A stretch of 64,000 nt of DNA from Luzula sylvatica (GCA_946800325.1 OX326961.1:46215415-46279414), one strand, 5' to 3'. Positions 1 through 17,339 are shown, counted from the first letter of the stretch. The notes: a model not told the origin generated them from the letters alone. A program made the numbers and translations.

Positions 1-1044
1 ACCTAAATTGTCGATTCGAGTCAAGATTTTATGGGATTGACTCAATTCACATCAGTTAGTTAACACCACACACCCCCCCTCTAAAATGAATTATACCATA
101 CACGTGGCATTCTTGATCAATAAATATCGGCCACATCATCCAACGTGGTTGGTGTGTGATTTAAATGTACATGATGCCCACCACGGTTGAATAAAATTAT
201 AGAAGTTAATCCATTTTATAGGATTTTTGAGTATCTAAAGGATGAGGATTTTAAGAATTTGTACTAGTACTTTTGCTATTGTTCCTCGATTATTAGCATG
301 ACAAACCTAATCATTGGTAAGTGAAATAGTATAAATTGATAAGCAAAAGTATCCAAGAATATTTATCGGCATATATTACTACTTATCTAGTGGCAAATTG
401 AAGGTCAAATATCTAATCCTAATTGGAGGCGCAGTAAAGATCAATCATATTCATTATCCTCGTTGTTTTCGGTACTAATAGTGACAGTTAATAGCCATCG
501 CGACGAAGCTTCCTCTTGTAGTCTCGTTATCTCATTCTCTTCTAGTTGTAACCCTAATTCTAATATAATAGCATTGTTTTCATCTTTTAATAGCCGTTAA
601 ACCCATAACCTAACCGATGGTCTTTTGGTATAGTGATAAAGTGTTTAGCGAAAGATACCAAAAATAAAAAATTCCAATCATATTAATATCACAAATAAAA
701 AAAATGAAAACAATAATATTTATGTTTCATGAATTTAATTTTACTTCAAAGATAAAAAACCCATAACCTAATAATCCTTGAAACACTCGAATTTCAAAAA
801 TGTGTAACAAGGGGAAACCATCCTGATCAATGGATGTTATATGTTGATTAATTTGAAGATTTTGCTTTGAAATTAATTTGAGGATTAGCATGTGCTCTTT
901 TTGTCCTAGATTTTTGTTTTTGTTTGTAAAAGGAAAATACGGTACCAACTAGGAAGCTTCCTTTTTTTTAATTTGCATTCCTTTGCATTCAATTGGATAG
1001 TGACTACTGGATTTGGTTTGTTAGGAGAATGAAAACTCCATTTA
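1..1044. other. gene-free AT-rich stretch
   Basis: No open reading frame with recognisable protein features was found on either strand. The sequence is low-complexity plant intergenic DNA. It ends at the TTA duplication of the transposon that begins at 1045. Confidence 0.6.
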
Positions 1045-2340
1045 GGGCATGTTTGGGTGACCGTATTAGAAATTACCTGAAGTAAATTAACTTTCCGCAA
1101 GTCGACTTCCCGGAAATGCACTTCAAATTTAAATGTTTGGATTCACGAAAGTGAAACTACTGGATTTATAGTTTTGATGTTTGGGTTGATGTAATTGAAT
1201 TATAAATTTCAAGATTTATATCTACTAAAATTTACAAATAAATTTGGGCAAAATTTTATAAGAAGACACAATATGTTTCAGATTTACTACAATAGACCAA
1301 AAAGTTTGAAAATTTGAGATATGACCCTCAGACATGTAGAAATTGGTTTTTTCCTTGATATATTAACCCATATTGCATCCATATATATACCCATATTGCA
1401 TCCATGTATATGTATATCTAAAATCTATATTATTTGGAAAAAAAAAACATCAAAATAAAAATCGTAATTTTTTTTATCAGATCTTAATAAATTAAAATTA
1501 TAAGTATTTTATATCGAGAATAATCATATTTTTCAAAGAAAATAATTTTGACATAAAAATTATTATGTTCAAGTATAAGTATGGATCATATTTTCATTTG
1601 ATAACTAAAAAATTAATCAAACACAATAATTTAAATGAAATATATAAATATTAATTTTGTATACATCATGTTTTAATATTCTGAAATACTAGTAATGTTT
1701 TAAAATAATTTATAATATTTCTCAATATTTATAATTTTTGTAAATATTAATTATATTTTAAAATATTTCCGTGTTTCTTTGAATTGGTAATGAGTCTAGC
1801 GTTACAGTTCATTACTAATTATTAGAAAACGCAAATATTTAAAATATAATTCATATTTATAAATATTAAGAAAATGACAAAATAATTAGAAATATTTTAA
1901 AATAATATATAAAATCAATATTTAAAATAATTTTAGTTATTGTGAGATTATGGTGATTAATTATATTCTTATATTAACACAATGAAAATATAATTTATAC
2001 TTATATTTAAATGTAATAATTTCTTGACGTAGATTTGTGTTTATTTATTTATTTAGATTATTGTGGGCAGTGTTTATTTATTTATTCAGATTATTGTGTT
2101 TGATTAATTTTTTAAATTAACATAATGAAAATATAATCCCTATTTAAGGAGAGGTTATGTTGTGATGTATCTCCACTTCATGTAAATTTGAGGGGAGGTT
2201 GAGTTGCATGAAAATAGAGAGACAATGTAAGTCGACTTGCAGTAGTTTGACAAATTACATCAAACCAAACAACAAAAAAATAGATTAATGCAGTAGTTCG
2301 ACTTACAATCTGACTGAGTTACTGCAAAACAAACATGCCC
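1045..2340. mobile_element. non-autonomous PIF/Harbinger-like TIR element
   Basis: The ends are inverted copies of GGGCATGTTTG (left at 1045, right ending at 2340). Both sides are flanked by TTA (1042-1044 and 2341-2343), the 3-bp target duplication typical of the PIF/Harbinger/Tourist group. The 1.3 kb interior is AT-rich and codes for nothing recognisable, so it would need a transposase from elsewhere. Subterminal motifs around AAGTCGACTT recur near both ends. Assignment rests on ends and TSD only. Confidence 0.7.
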
Positions 2341-2343
2341 TTA

Positions 2344-3486
2344 TTTGTTTCATTTATATTGCACTCCTAAAAAAATCTAGAATAATCATTTATTTATTTT
2401 CTTTTTCAAATAAATATTGTTTTGTTTCATCGATATTTATCAATTTATACTAAACTCCAAAAGAAATCAAGAATTTTTTTTATCAAAACATTTTATTCGT
2501 GATTTTTTGAACTAGAGTACAATATTTTTTGTTATGTCTTATAAAATAAAATAATAATTAGATGTATTATATTCATTTTTTAATCTACTTTTTTTAATAT
2601 ATCATATATAATTTTAGTTGTGTATTATGCCGTCTTATATGTATTTACGTGTATGATGTAGTTTTTTGAAGTCGAATACATGTTTGGTCTTAAATATATT
2701 TTTTTAAATATATGATACATTCGATATATTTTTACTTGTATTTACATGTTTTTTCATATGTGCCATATATATTTTTAAGTATAGAAAGTCATGTCAGATT
2801 CATGTCCGTATTATTTTTCAGATATAGAACTATCCGGATCCGAATACTAATACGGTTCGAATATTAAACGGATACAAATATATTTTATAATTATATATAT
2901 TGTGACATAAATAATCTAAACTTACTATATTTAAACATATTTTATGATTGTGAGTTTAAATCATTCAGAAATAATTAATTATTTATGTTTTTTCCCTGGT
3001 TGCAAATAGCTCGCTTTAGCACCGCTATAGCGTGATATAGCGTTGTTTGGATGCTAAACGCTGCACGCTGCAGTTTTATTGCGTTTTTTAACTCTTGATG
3101 ATTTTTTGAATTGGACACATGAAAAAACAATGAATTAATTTGGTACGCTATGAAATATTTATTAGTTTTGTACGCTGCAAAATGCAAAATAACGAGATAT
3201 TTCATACTACTATTTTATATATACATTATGATACCAAATACAAAATATTTATTAATTGTGTACGTTATAAAAATGTTACGCCGCTATAACATCAGCTACA
3301 CGTAATTATCTATAATAAAAATCATAAACACTACAGGACGTTAAACACTATTTACAACATTGATTTTTTCAACTAATATAAAATATTACACGTAAACAAA
3401 TATAATGTCCAGAGAATTTTCGTGTTGAGATGATGTTAATTACGTGATTCGTGTAAATTAATCATGTATTCCTTGTTAATTATAAT
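2344..3486. other. gene-free AT-rich stretch
   Basis: Nothing codes here. A short CCGGATCCGAATAC/ACGG-rich patch near 2830-2880 resembles a degraded piece of the GATACG-rich family described at 3487. Confidence 0.5.
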
Positions 3487-4020
3487 CTATGTTACACGGA
3501 TACTTCAAAAATGCAGAAGTATCATGAGGATACGGGTATCGAATACAAATACGGGTACGATACGGTTCAGATACGTATCGAATACGCCATGTGGCGTATC
3601 CGATTTTATTAATATTTGTTTTTTTCGGATACGGCGGGGATACGACAAGATACGGCTGGATACGACTGGGATACGTTCAAAATATGGCTCGAATACTCCA
3701 TTTAAGATACTTCGGCCCATTATATATTTGGGCCCATAATATTTTAAAATAAATTATATAGGATACTTCTAGGATACTTCTAAACTAGTTCTAGGATATT
3801 TCTAGAATAAAATTAGGATATTTTTATGACACTTGTATTGTACGTTGATTTTATTTGTTGTCATGATATTTAATTTAAAAATATTTATTAATTTATTATT
3901 TAAATTATTGTTTATTTATTAATTATATATAATATAAATATATTAAAATAATAATTGTATAGTCGTATTCGTATCGGTGATTTTTTTTAAAATTACGTAT
4001 GGCAATATCGGTGTAACATA
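3487..4020 (+). mobile_element. GATACG-rich TIR repeat, copy 1
   Basis: It starts CTATGTTACACGGATAC and ends near TGTAACATA, an approximate inverted terminal repeat. The first half is packed with GATACG/CGTATC words, including CGTATCGAATACGCCATGTG. The second half is AT-rich. The same arrangement appears inverted at 45985-46548 and, partly decayed, at 51451-51920. There is no coding capacity. It behaves like a MITE family, though I cannot assign a superfamily. Confidence 0.6.
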
Positions 4021-4615
4021 AATTATAATACAAGAACCGAAAAGGAACAAAAATGATGCAAGGATACGAAAAGTAAAACAAAGATGTACGGCAAAAATGC
4101 ACGGCCACCGCTTTTTTTTTCAGTTAGATCATTTTGGACTGTTATGTTTCGGTTGATATATATTTTTAAATTCGTAACTTACGAATTCAATTTCAAATCC
4201 ATCAAATTCGATTTCTGCAAATCAATAATGAGCAGTGGATAGATATCTCATCTCTCGTGCTGTGGTGAAGTGAAATAATTGTTGGTTCTATTCTTATCGA
4301 AAAGGAAAGATTTTGACTTGCATCCAATTTCAAAGGATAAAATGCAGCCGCAAGAAATTCAAATAAGTCTAAAACTTATTTTTGTACCATGTGTATAATT
4401 TTTGTGCAAAATAAGAATAAAATTGGAATACGACTCCATGAATATAACAATTACATTCTTACCATTATTTTTATTTTGGGACTTGAGGGAGGCCTACTTA
4501 ATTAAATATCAAAAATTTAATATTTAATAATTTTTAATCATTTAATTTACATTAAAATTTATATTTTTCATGATGATCATGAAATTTTATATATATATGA
4601 ACTAGGCTCAATGTC

Positions 4616-4966
4616 CAACATTCTTGTATGGTCAACACGGCCAACGGAGCTAATTTTTCTAAATCTAAATATCAAAATCGAATTTCATCCGTATTGATAT
4701 GATCCTTGTAACTTAGAAATGTTGTAGATTAAATTTTATAAAAAAAAAAAATTCTATCAATGGAAATCGAAAAATACATTAAAATAAACGATTGTGAAAA
4801 TATGTTGTCGTTTTTGTTAGATAAAATTATAAAAAATCATACTAAATTTATTCTACAATGTATATATATGATATTGATCATATCGATATGGATGGATTTT
4901 GATTTTCCAACTATCGATTGAGATGAATTAATTCCGTTGGCCGGTATTGGTCATACAAGAATGTTG
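4616..4966. mobile_element. foldback MITE with about 40-bp arms
   Basis: The left end CAACATTCTTGTATGGTCAA is mirrored at the right end by TACAAGAATGTTG. Arms of about 40 bp also share the GGCCAACGGA core (left about 4640, right about 4933). The interior is AT-rich and non-coding. Target duplication is unclear. Confidence 0.6.
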
Positions 4967-5008
4967 TTTTTGCGTTATGATGGCGCAATTGCGTCGTTAT
5001 TTAAATTA

Positions 5009-5011
<3 letters not shown>

Positions 5012-5046
<35 letters not shown>
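5012..5046. repeat. (TA)n microsatellite
   Basis: An uninterrupted run of TA dinucleotides between two foldback elements. Confidence 0.95.
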
Positions 5047-5049
<3 letters not shown>

Positions 5050-5055
5050 GATGGC

Positions 5056-5269
5056 TAAGATACTCAATTAAGTATCATTGGTTTGGTACTTAGGATATTT
5101 TCACCATTAGATTTGCATTAATATTTGTGTTTTTTAATGCTATATATAGTCATCATTAGTTATTTTCATATCAGTTTATGATAATCATTAAATACAAAAA
5201 TCTCAAAAAAAATCTAATGGTCAAAAATTGCTAAGTATCAAACTCATGATACTTAATTAAGTATTTCTT
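5056..5269. mobile_element. foldback MITE with about 58-bp arms
   Basis: The left arm contains CAATTAAGTATCATTGGTTT, then TACTTAG and ACCATTAGATTT. The right arm carries the same words inverted (AAATCTAATGGT, CTAAGTATCAAACTC, ATGATACTTAATTAAG). The loop of about 95 bp is AT-rich. Non-coding. Confidence 0.65.
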
Positions 5270-7690
5270 GTGTTGGTACCACCACGAGCGCATACTGGTA
5301 CTACGAGATGAGAACATGTGTGAATTGTCATTGTCACTACTTTGTCAGAGTTACGTTATGCTATAATGCTATGCCTGTGAAGGGTTAATGGATCTGATTA
5401 ATCATCCGATCCGATCCAAGGACATGATATAAATAAAATAAATATAATCTTGCTTTTCAGTTTTCACATCAAATGAATGAACGAATGAATGATATGTTTC
5501 TGTAGATTTAAGCAATGAAAACACATGGGTTGTTACTTGTTTGTTTGATTTCTAGACTCGTGAGTACGTACGCCATTTTTTCTTCTTCAGTAAATAGTTC
5601 TTCTCCAGTTTCGAAACTATGAGCTTGTGAGCCTCGTTGCGTTTATATGATTTCAGGTTGATGTAATCATACTATTTTCAGGAATATTGAACATAAAAAA
5701 ATGTGAACCAACATTATAATTATAATGTTTTTTTGAATGTCATTAACGACCCGAAAATTAAATTTTTCGATATCCGAACGACCCGAAAATTATTTTTTAG
5801 GAAACGCAAACGATCTGATAATCGAAACGAACCGAAATCGAATGACCCGAATGTCCCGCAAACCGAAATGATCCGTGTCCGATCATTTCTCAACTAATTA
5901 TGAAATCATTACCAACCATTTTTAAAACTCATGACCCATTACTTCACATCAATTCCGAAATTGAAAGGCTAATTTTCCCTTCATAAATAAATACCACATC
6001 AATTTGAACGATATAGATTGATTTGGATCATTCTGGAAGTTTCCATAAATGCTTATGTGGCCCATTTGGTAGGTGCTTGGGAGATAAGAACCATTTTGTA
6101 ATAAAAAACCATTTCTCAACTAATTATGAAATGTAGTAAATATAAAACCAAGTGACTTGAATTAATAGAGGACAAGACAATCTCAGTCTTAGTTAAGAGA
6201 GATGAGAAGAGGCAAGGAGACCTCATCTCACATCTTGTCCTTAGCTTTGTAGTTTTGTTAATGTGATTACTCATCTCCAGTCAGGATAATTGGACACATC
6301 CCTTTAGATAATAATCATAACTTAGCTTTTAACAATTTTAGTTAATCTAACTTTTTGCAAAATTATGTACTAATAATAATAATAATAATATTGATATACA
6401 ACAAACAAACAAAAAAAACTAAATTTCTTACATTCATAATTTTACAGGGAACCCTATAATTCGTTTAGTTAGATACATTATCGTACTTTCAAATATCATA
6501 ACATGATTCATTGTATGTATGAAAACATTTTACACATTGATACATCGGTGTATAATAACAATAAATAGTTGGACATAAAAATGATATTTACTCAAGTAAA
6601 TTTTCCTATTCTTTTAGAAGAATCGGACCATAAATTATGTTCATTTTTTGTTTTATTTTGTGCTGATGAAAATTAAACTCGCAACTCATGGTATTTTTTG
6701 TTATGCACCAATCACCCCAGTTATGTGTCCATTATTCTTTACATTCTTTAGTTGAGGACGGCTCAACGTCTTTTACAATTTTTGACAAAAACATTATTAA
6801 AATATTTTCAATTATGAAAAAATCAAAATGTTACCGTCTATCTTCTTATTGATTTTAAATATTTGATATTACAAGAGTAAATTAGATCCAAAAATCAAAA
6901 TATTATCACACAGAGAATAAATGTAAAGAAGAAAGTTCATCAAATATGTGCTTGAATCTTTGTAATTATTTATCTATATAAATTGCCACATCATATTTTT
7001 TGTAAGAACTTTATTTACACAAGAGCGTTGCGCAAAATATTAAATAGAAATTGTTAGCAATCAAGAGGAATCATTGAAATTTTTTATCTTCATCAGAGGA
7101 ATGTGAGTCGTAATATTTAAACTTTTCCAAAAAGCTTAAGTAATTAATCAATATTTGAAAGCTTTCTATGTTTTTTCGTGTTTTAAATCATTGCCTAGTT
7201 TGTCTATGCACGTGAATATCCCAAGTTTTTAACTATCAATGTATGAAATCAATGATAAGGAATCTTATATAAATGTTAAAACGGATATGGAGGAAAGTTC
7301 ATAGAACTTTCTTTACTTTTACCTAAAAAATATATTCATTATAATTTTTTATATACGAAACATGTAAGAAATTACCAAAAGATATAACCGTAAATTTCAA
7401 ACCAAATATTTCATGTGACCATATAATTCATAATAAATATTTTTACTCTCACATAAACAATAATCAATTTCTATTACGGATAAATGAGAATAAATGGGTT
7501 TCTCCAGTGTAAAGAAATGGAGAGAATGTAAGTATAAGGCACAAAAGGACGTCTTTGTACAACTGGAGATAATTCAAGCAAAAACAGGGAAACACTCACA
7601 AAAATAAAAAATAAAAAAAAGGAAACAAAAACAGAGAGTGAGAGAGACCACAGTAAAATAATAAGTATGTGGGGGCGTGTTATTCTCTCT
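5270..7690. other. gene-free stretch upstream of the CIPK gene
   Basis: No gene was seen. At 5739-5885 there is an imperfect run of ACCCGAA/GAACCGAA words. Short AAT microsatellite repeats lie near 6370. The last few hundred bases presumably contain the CIPK promoter. Confidence 0.5.
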
Positions 7691-7692
7691 CT

Positions 7693-7700
7693 TTATATAT
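7693..7700 (+). promoter_or_regulatory. TATA box and CT-rich leader of the CIPK3-like gene
   Basis: TTATATAT lies at 7693, followed after about 40 bp by a long CT-rich run (7741-7772), as is common in plant 5' leaders. A leader intron appears to start at GTAAGC (7818) or GTACTG (7829) and ends at CAG 8571-8573, 25 bp before the start codon. Transcript data would settle the donor. Confidence 0.55.
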
Positions 7701-8598
7701 CCACTGCCCACCTCCATTGTCTTCTCTAATTCACTCACACCCTTCTCTCTCTCCCTCTCTCTCTCTCTCTCTGTTTTTGTGGGTTCTGCGCAGAAGATAT
7801 TTGAGGTGCTTTATTCTGTAAGCTTAAGGTACTGCACATGAATAAAAAAACTCTAATATTTCCTTTTTGTTGTGAAATATTTCCTTTTGAACTCAAGTTT
7901 ATTGATTTTGTAGTGTCTTGTGATCTCAGATTATCTCCTTTTTTTTTGCAATCTATGTTGGTGTGTGAATTTTTTATTTTGGAATTGGTTTTGCTGAAAA
8001 TATGTAAATTTTGATAGGGGATTTAATCTCTTGCATCGATCAAAATGCTTCATGCAATTTTGGTTGTCTCAATTAACTGTAGGTCCTTCTGAGATTAAAC
8101 AATTTGGATGCATGTTAATTTTAATATAGAGGAAGTGTGAATTGTGGGCCTTGTTCCGATTTTTGTATTCCTATGTGTTCAATTTATCAATGCATGTGAC
8201 CAATTCATACTTTTTGAGTTCAATTCCTGAAAGAACGATAATTTAGCAGTCTTCTTTGACCTCTGTATATTTTATTCTTAATTTTGCTATGAGAAAATAG
8301 ATCTAAGTTCTAATTATCACCTCAATTATTAGAACCAACATTTTGGTACAAGTTAACTCAATTGTATTTTATTGATGGAGAATTTAAGTACTCGACTCAA
8401 TTTATATCCACTAGAAATCTAGAAAGTAGAAACATATTATTATATTAAGATTCGTATGTCCTCTAATTAGATTTAGTTTATCTAATCTTGGTTGTTGGTA
8501 TATTTGGCGATCAATAATTTCCTCTCAGTTTATTAATAATTAATTACCAACTTGTTCTGTTTTTCTTTTTCAGGCTGCTACAATATTTTGAATAAAAA

Positions 8599-11331
<2,733 letters not shown>

Positions 11332-11814
11332 ATTAATAAATAATTAATTACAAATATCTCTTTATTTTTTTTAGAGAGATGAGAGAGCCAAGCCCCATTG
11401 CGCTTTGTTCTAGTCGTCGAAGCTTTTTTGTTAATCATGCATGTATATATGTGTTAGGCAAAAACACTTATTTGTTGGTTCTTTTATTGTATGTTCGTAA
11501 GTTTGTATGTGGATATATGGAATAAGTCGAATAAACCTCTTTTAATATCAATTTATCACTTCAAGGATCTTTTATGGTTGTATGGGATATCCTAAAACAC
11601 GAACAAGATGGATATTTATTTTCATACGTGTTAATTATATATTACATGTTCATTAGTTACGTGACATTTGTTTGTTGATATGTTCAGTAATTGTGTTAAT
11701 TATTAAATTTTCGCCAAAATTCTAGTAATAACTTGATTATTCAACCATGAAATAGTTAACATCTCATAAAAATTAAAAATAAAGATAACACACAAAGCAA
11801 TTAATTCGCTAAAA

Positions 11815-13277
11815 TCAGACACTAACTGGCACGGCAACATTTACGTCCTTCGAGTCGTCCTTCAAATCCGCTTCTTTCGAAGCGGACAATTCATTTTCAG
11901 TTTTATCAGTAGTTTTCTCAATTTCAGTTTTCTCTTCTATGCAAGTCTTAACATCAACAATGGTTTTAGTCCAATCACCAAGCTGCTTCGCCGCCACCTC
12001 ATCTAAATTCGAATCAGCTTTTTAGCCATAAATTAATTGAATAAAATATTGGGTACCGAAATGAATATATATGAAATCGAATACTGAGTCTAGGCACGGT
12101 ATGGCCTTGCGGGTGCCTAATAATGAGAGGAGAGTCGAAAGCCGAGGCTAAATCTTCAGAAGGGATTTTAAGCCAGTCTTTTTCGCCGATGAAATGGACG
12201 GATTTAGCCTTAATTGGATCTTTATACGCCACGTCACATATGCTTGGATCTCTGAATTTGCTTCCAGCGACCGAAACAAAGAATTTGATTGGTGGGTGCT
12301 CTTTAAGTACCTTTCCCTGATATTTAATCGATAATAAATAAAAACGAATTATAAATTTATAATATTGGCCATATATTAGTGGAATATTATTTATTAACCT
12401 GTGCTTGATAGCCAATTAACAATGCTGATAACGTCGCGCCCTGAAATAAAAAAGAAACTTTGATTTATAATAAGTTTAGTTAACAATAGTCATTATTCGA
12501 TTTGAAAATTGAATTAATTAACCTGCGAAAAACCAAGCAATCCATCAAAAGGGCCATTTGTCGTTATGTAATTGCACAAGTACGAAATGCATTCCTCTAG
12601 ATTCGTATATTCAGTAAAATCCTGTTAAAAATGTGATATTTGAAATATGTGCGATTTTACGCGTACTCTTGTAGAATCTCAAAATATCAAGTATATCCAT
12701 AAAAAATAGAAAATATCAAGTATAGCCTTACAAAACATAAGAAATATAATGTACAGTCATCATTTCCTTATTTGCTATGAAAGATTCTTAAACAACAAAC
12801 TACTGTTGAGTCATTACTTGTTTGTGTGTTAAAGATAGGAGAGGAAGCATATTGGTGATATTTCTCATATTTTGCAGCATAATTAATGATATTTGAAATT
12901 TTGAAGGGGCACGTTTGATATTTTGAGATTTCGTAACGCAACACAACGAAGTAAACTATATGCAATTATGCGAGTTTTAACCTTGTCGAACTGAAACCAC
13001 TCAAAATATGGACCCGGAAATATTCCTTCTATATCCGATTTTCCGCCAGCGGGAAATAAACCATCAGGAAAAACCTGTTTAGTAAAAAAGGAATTTTTTT
13101 CAAGCCCCCCTTAACTTTTCCGAATATTTATTATATATTAGTTGATAATATCGGAACTATAAAGGATTTGGAATGAACCATGTCGAAGTGTTCGAAAATA
13201 GAAGGATCCCATTTGCTAATTTGTTTCTTCAAGAAAGCTCCACTGGTTCTGAATCCATGGAGGCAAAGTATCTTCAT
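11815..13277 (-). CDS. FSH-family serine hydrolase (esterase-like)
   Basis: Alpha/beta hydrolase of the FSH1 family (PF03959), cytosolic; natural substrates are unknown. Six exons on the minus strand: 13277-13179, 13074-12982, 12621-12523, 12440-12399, 12316-12085, 12002-11815, giving 250 residues. The start is set by MKILCLHGFRTS, the usual family N-terminus. Nucleophile S96 sits in GFSQG (94-98), the probable acid is D158 in GEKD, and the histidine is H183 in HPQGHTVPRL. The first donor (ATG|GTTCAT) is weak but the phase and protein join are as expected. The last about 50 residues are unusually rich in Lys, Glu, Asp and Thr and end VAVPVSV, probably disordered. Its 3' end faces that of the CIPK gene, about 480 bp away. 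Confidence 0.88.
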
Positions 13278-13438
13278 TCTCTCTCTCTCTCTCAAGTGTG
13301 TGTGTTGGTGTGTGAAATTTGTGTGATAAATAAGAGAACCGAAAGAAGGGTAGATGGAAGCACAATTTTCTAACAAGGGAGAATATAACAAGAATTTGAG
13401 TAGTTGTTACCTACCACAGCAACAATAATAATTCCTCA

Positions 13439-13439
<1 letters not shown>

Positions 13440-13472
<33 letters not shown>

Positions 13473-13475
13473 TAT
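13440..13475. repeat. (ATT)n microsatellite
   Basis: A run of TTA/ATT triplets between the hydrolase and calmodulin genes, ending TTTATTATT. Confidence 0.9.
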
Positions 13476-13854
13476 TATTCCCCAAGTGAGCAACAAAAAT
13501 GTCGCTATTTATTAATCACACTACTTTTGTTTCAAATAACAAAAATGTAATATTTTCAAGGACAGCTTATAGGACTAAATTGATTATAAAATTCAAGCAG
13601 AGATTCGAAAGAGTTTTACAAACCGATCACAAACAGAAAAAGATCGACAAGAAAAGGGTAGATCAGATTCAAACAACACATACAAAATTAAACGAATTCT
13701 CAGTTCACAGTCTCTTTACTCGCTAAAACCAAAACTAAAGCCCATACATAAAAATAGACTAAAACAAACAGATAGACATAATAGAGTGAGAGAGAGAGAG
13801 AGGAGAGAGAAACCCTCGATCAATCAATCAAACCAAACGAGAAACGTGTTGTTC

Positions 13855-14939
<1,085 letters not shown>

Positions 14940-15037
14940 TTTTCAAGCTCGAAATCACAACAAATCAACACTAAGATCTGATTTGGAAGAGGCGAGAGAG
15001 AATTGTGAGTAGTAAAATTCGCTCAATCACCGCCGCT

Positions 15038-15044
15038 TTATATA
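15038..15044 (-). promoter_or_regulatory. TATA box of the calmodulin gene
   Basis: On the minus strand the sequence reads ATTATATAAAGCGG about 100 bp before the start codon at 14939, well placed for the calmodulin promoter. Confidence 0.7.
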
Positions 15045-15286
15045 ATTCTTTAATCCATGTCCATCGCCGTTAATTAGTTAATACTTTTCCCAAAATACCC
15101 TTGGCGTGCTGCCAGCTTCGCTGTACGGTCTCGTCAGTTGTAACTGCCGTCTGATCTGTTGGATTGACGGGTTGTTATTACGTGGCTTTATCTAGCACGT
15201 TTGATTTGTCGCTGCTTAAGACGGGATTGACGGTGTTAGAAGCAGACGGCAGAATCGTAACTGGATTATCTCCAGTTATATAAAGA

Positions 15287-15398
15287 CTGGAGAGTATTCT
15301 GTTTATACATGCATATCTGTTTTCTGTCCTACTGGAGAGGAAGTGGACAGAAAGAAATGGTTACCGGCACCCGAATACCAGATAATCAGTTTGGCAAG
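15287..15398 (+). promoter_or_regulatory. plus-strand TATA box and possible orphan first exon
   Basis: TATATAAA at 15287-15294 is followed 63 bp later by ATG (15357). This opens a 14-codon frame (MVTGTRIPDNQFGK) up to a GT at 15399. No continuation was found in the repeat DNA beyond. It could be a decayed gene start, or chance. Confidence 0.2.
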
Positions 15399-15599
15399 GT
15401 TTGTATCTATAATATTGATATAATATTTGATGTAACATATTTCATATTGTTATGTTTCTTTGAAATATGATTTTTTTTTTATGTTTATGGACATTTCCCT
15501 TCAAACAATAATATGACTTTTACTAATATTTGTTAATATATTTTTTGACAAAAATATGACTTTTACTAATATTTATTAATATATTTTTCGAAATTATGA

Positions 15600-16620
15600 T
15601 AAATGATATTGTCATTGACTGAATTAGTAAGAAATAATGTAGATAAATTAATTAGAAAAAATATTAATAACATACATGTTTATTGGAAAACATGCATGTC
15701 TTAATATATTATGTCTTTAATATATTGTATACGTTCCACTTGAATATATTGCTCATTTGTATGTTTTTTGAAATACATACTAATACTAATACATTTATAC
15801 AAATTATTTGGATGAGTGCATGTTTATTCCGTTAATTATGAAAAGTTGTTATTTTGTATACAAATAATGTAGATAAATTAATTAGAAAAAATATTAATAA
15901 CATGCATGATTATGCGTGCTTATTGCGAAACATACATGTTTTTAATATATTGTGTACGTTCCCCTTTAATTTATTGATCATTTGTATATTTTTTGAAATA
16001 CATATTACTACATTTATACAAATTACTTGGATCTTTAATATATTGTATACGTTCCACTTGAATATATTGCTCATTTGTATGTTTTTTGAAATACATACTA
16101 ATACTAATACATTTATACAAATTATTTGGATGAGTGCATGTTTATTCCGTTAATTATGAAAAGTTGTTATTTTGTATACAAATAATGTAGATAAATTAAT
16201 TAGAAAAAATATTAATAACATGCATGATTATGCGTGCTTATTGCGAAACATACATGTTTTTAATATATTGTGTACGTTCCCCTTTAATTTATTGATCATT
16301 TGTATATTTTTTGAAATACATATTACTACATTTATACAAATTACTTGGATGAGTGTATGTTTATTTCCATTAATTATGAAAAGTTGTATTTTGTATAGCA
16401 AATAATGTAGATAAATTAATTAGAAAAAATATTAATAACATGCATGCTTATTGAAAAACATACATGTCTTTAATATATTGTGTACATTCCACCTGAATAT
16501 ACTGAATATACTGCTCATTTGTATATCTTTTGAAATATATATTAATACATTTATACAAATTACTTGGATGAGTGTATGCTTATTTTCGTTAATTATGATA
16601 AGTTGTCATTTTGTATTTTG
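15600..16620. repeat. tandem repeat array with a 318-bp near-perfect duplication
   Basis: The phrase AAATAATGTAGATAAATTAA recurs at about 15632, 15862, 16180 and 16400. Segments 15714-16031 and 16032-16349 are nearly identical 318-bp head-to-tail copies, and shorter about 220-230 bp units flank them. AT-rich and non-coding, so the reading frames in it that share peptides are repeat shadows. Confidence 0.85.
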
Positions 16621-16689
16621 TGAATCGTAATTAGTCGCAAGGCCAAAAAATAGAAGGTCTTGATCATTCATCGTTTCTCTTACGTAGTG

Positions 16690-17160
16690 AATTGTGATGG
16701 GGAATATCCCCGGGCCCGGGCCCGCGCAGCGGATATGTAGGCCCGGTCCGGTTCCCCGATTCCCGAGATCACGCCACGACTTCGAGGGTACGATGCAAAT
16801 AGAAGGTTAGATCCATACCAGTTCCAAATTGATGGAACACGAAGGGTTGATCGCTGCCTCCTATTCCTCCGGTCACGTTGGTGACTTTACGCGCGTCCCA
16901 CACCGTGCGTCCTTCACCGTTCGTTCCCGTTCTTCGATCCTTCGGTTCGATCACAACGGAGAGCCCCAAGTGTTGCTCCTCCACACGTATCCACCTTGAG
17001 TCGGAAGACGCCGGACACGGATACACCTGCCTAGACGATGTATCGGTGCACTTGCTTGATCTCGATCGATTCTCTATTAATCTCTCTTCGTGCATTTTCA
17101 CTCACAAAAGATCAAATCTGAATTTGCTCTTTTCTTGTGTCTTGGGCAGAATATTGCTTT
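16690..17160. other. GC-rich inserted segment, possibly LTR-derived
   Basis: Base composition changes abruptly at CCCCGGGCCCGGGCCCG (about 16709) and stays GC-rich to about 17080, in otherwise AT-rich DNA. It has no frame that I recognise as a protein. The mix of CG-rich leader-like sequence followed by CTATTTATACC near 17205 resembles plant retroelement LTRs, but no paired end or primer-binding site was found. Confidence 0.35.
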
Positions 17161-17339
17161 GAATTACTTCTGAATTCCTTAGTGAAGATGAGAGAGAAAA
17201 TCCTATTTATACCTAATAGGATAAGGATTAGCCAAAAGGCATGTATATCCAATATACACCCTTTCACACAGAAAACTGTATGAACCTGTTCAGTATTCTG
17301 TCCAGACGAAATTGATAAATTTCTCTGACAGAAAATCAA

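Noticed and set aside
15854..16405. Two overlapping-type frames sharing the peptide MYTNNVDKLIRKNINN
   Set aside because: They are identical because the DNA is a tandem repeat; codon use is simple AT bias with no protein features.
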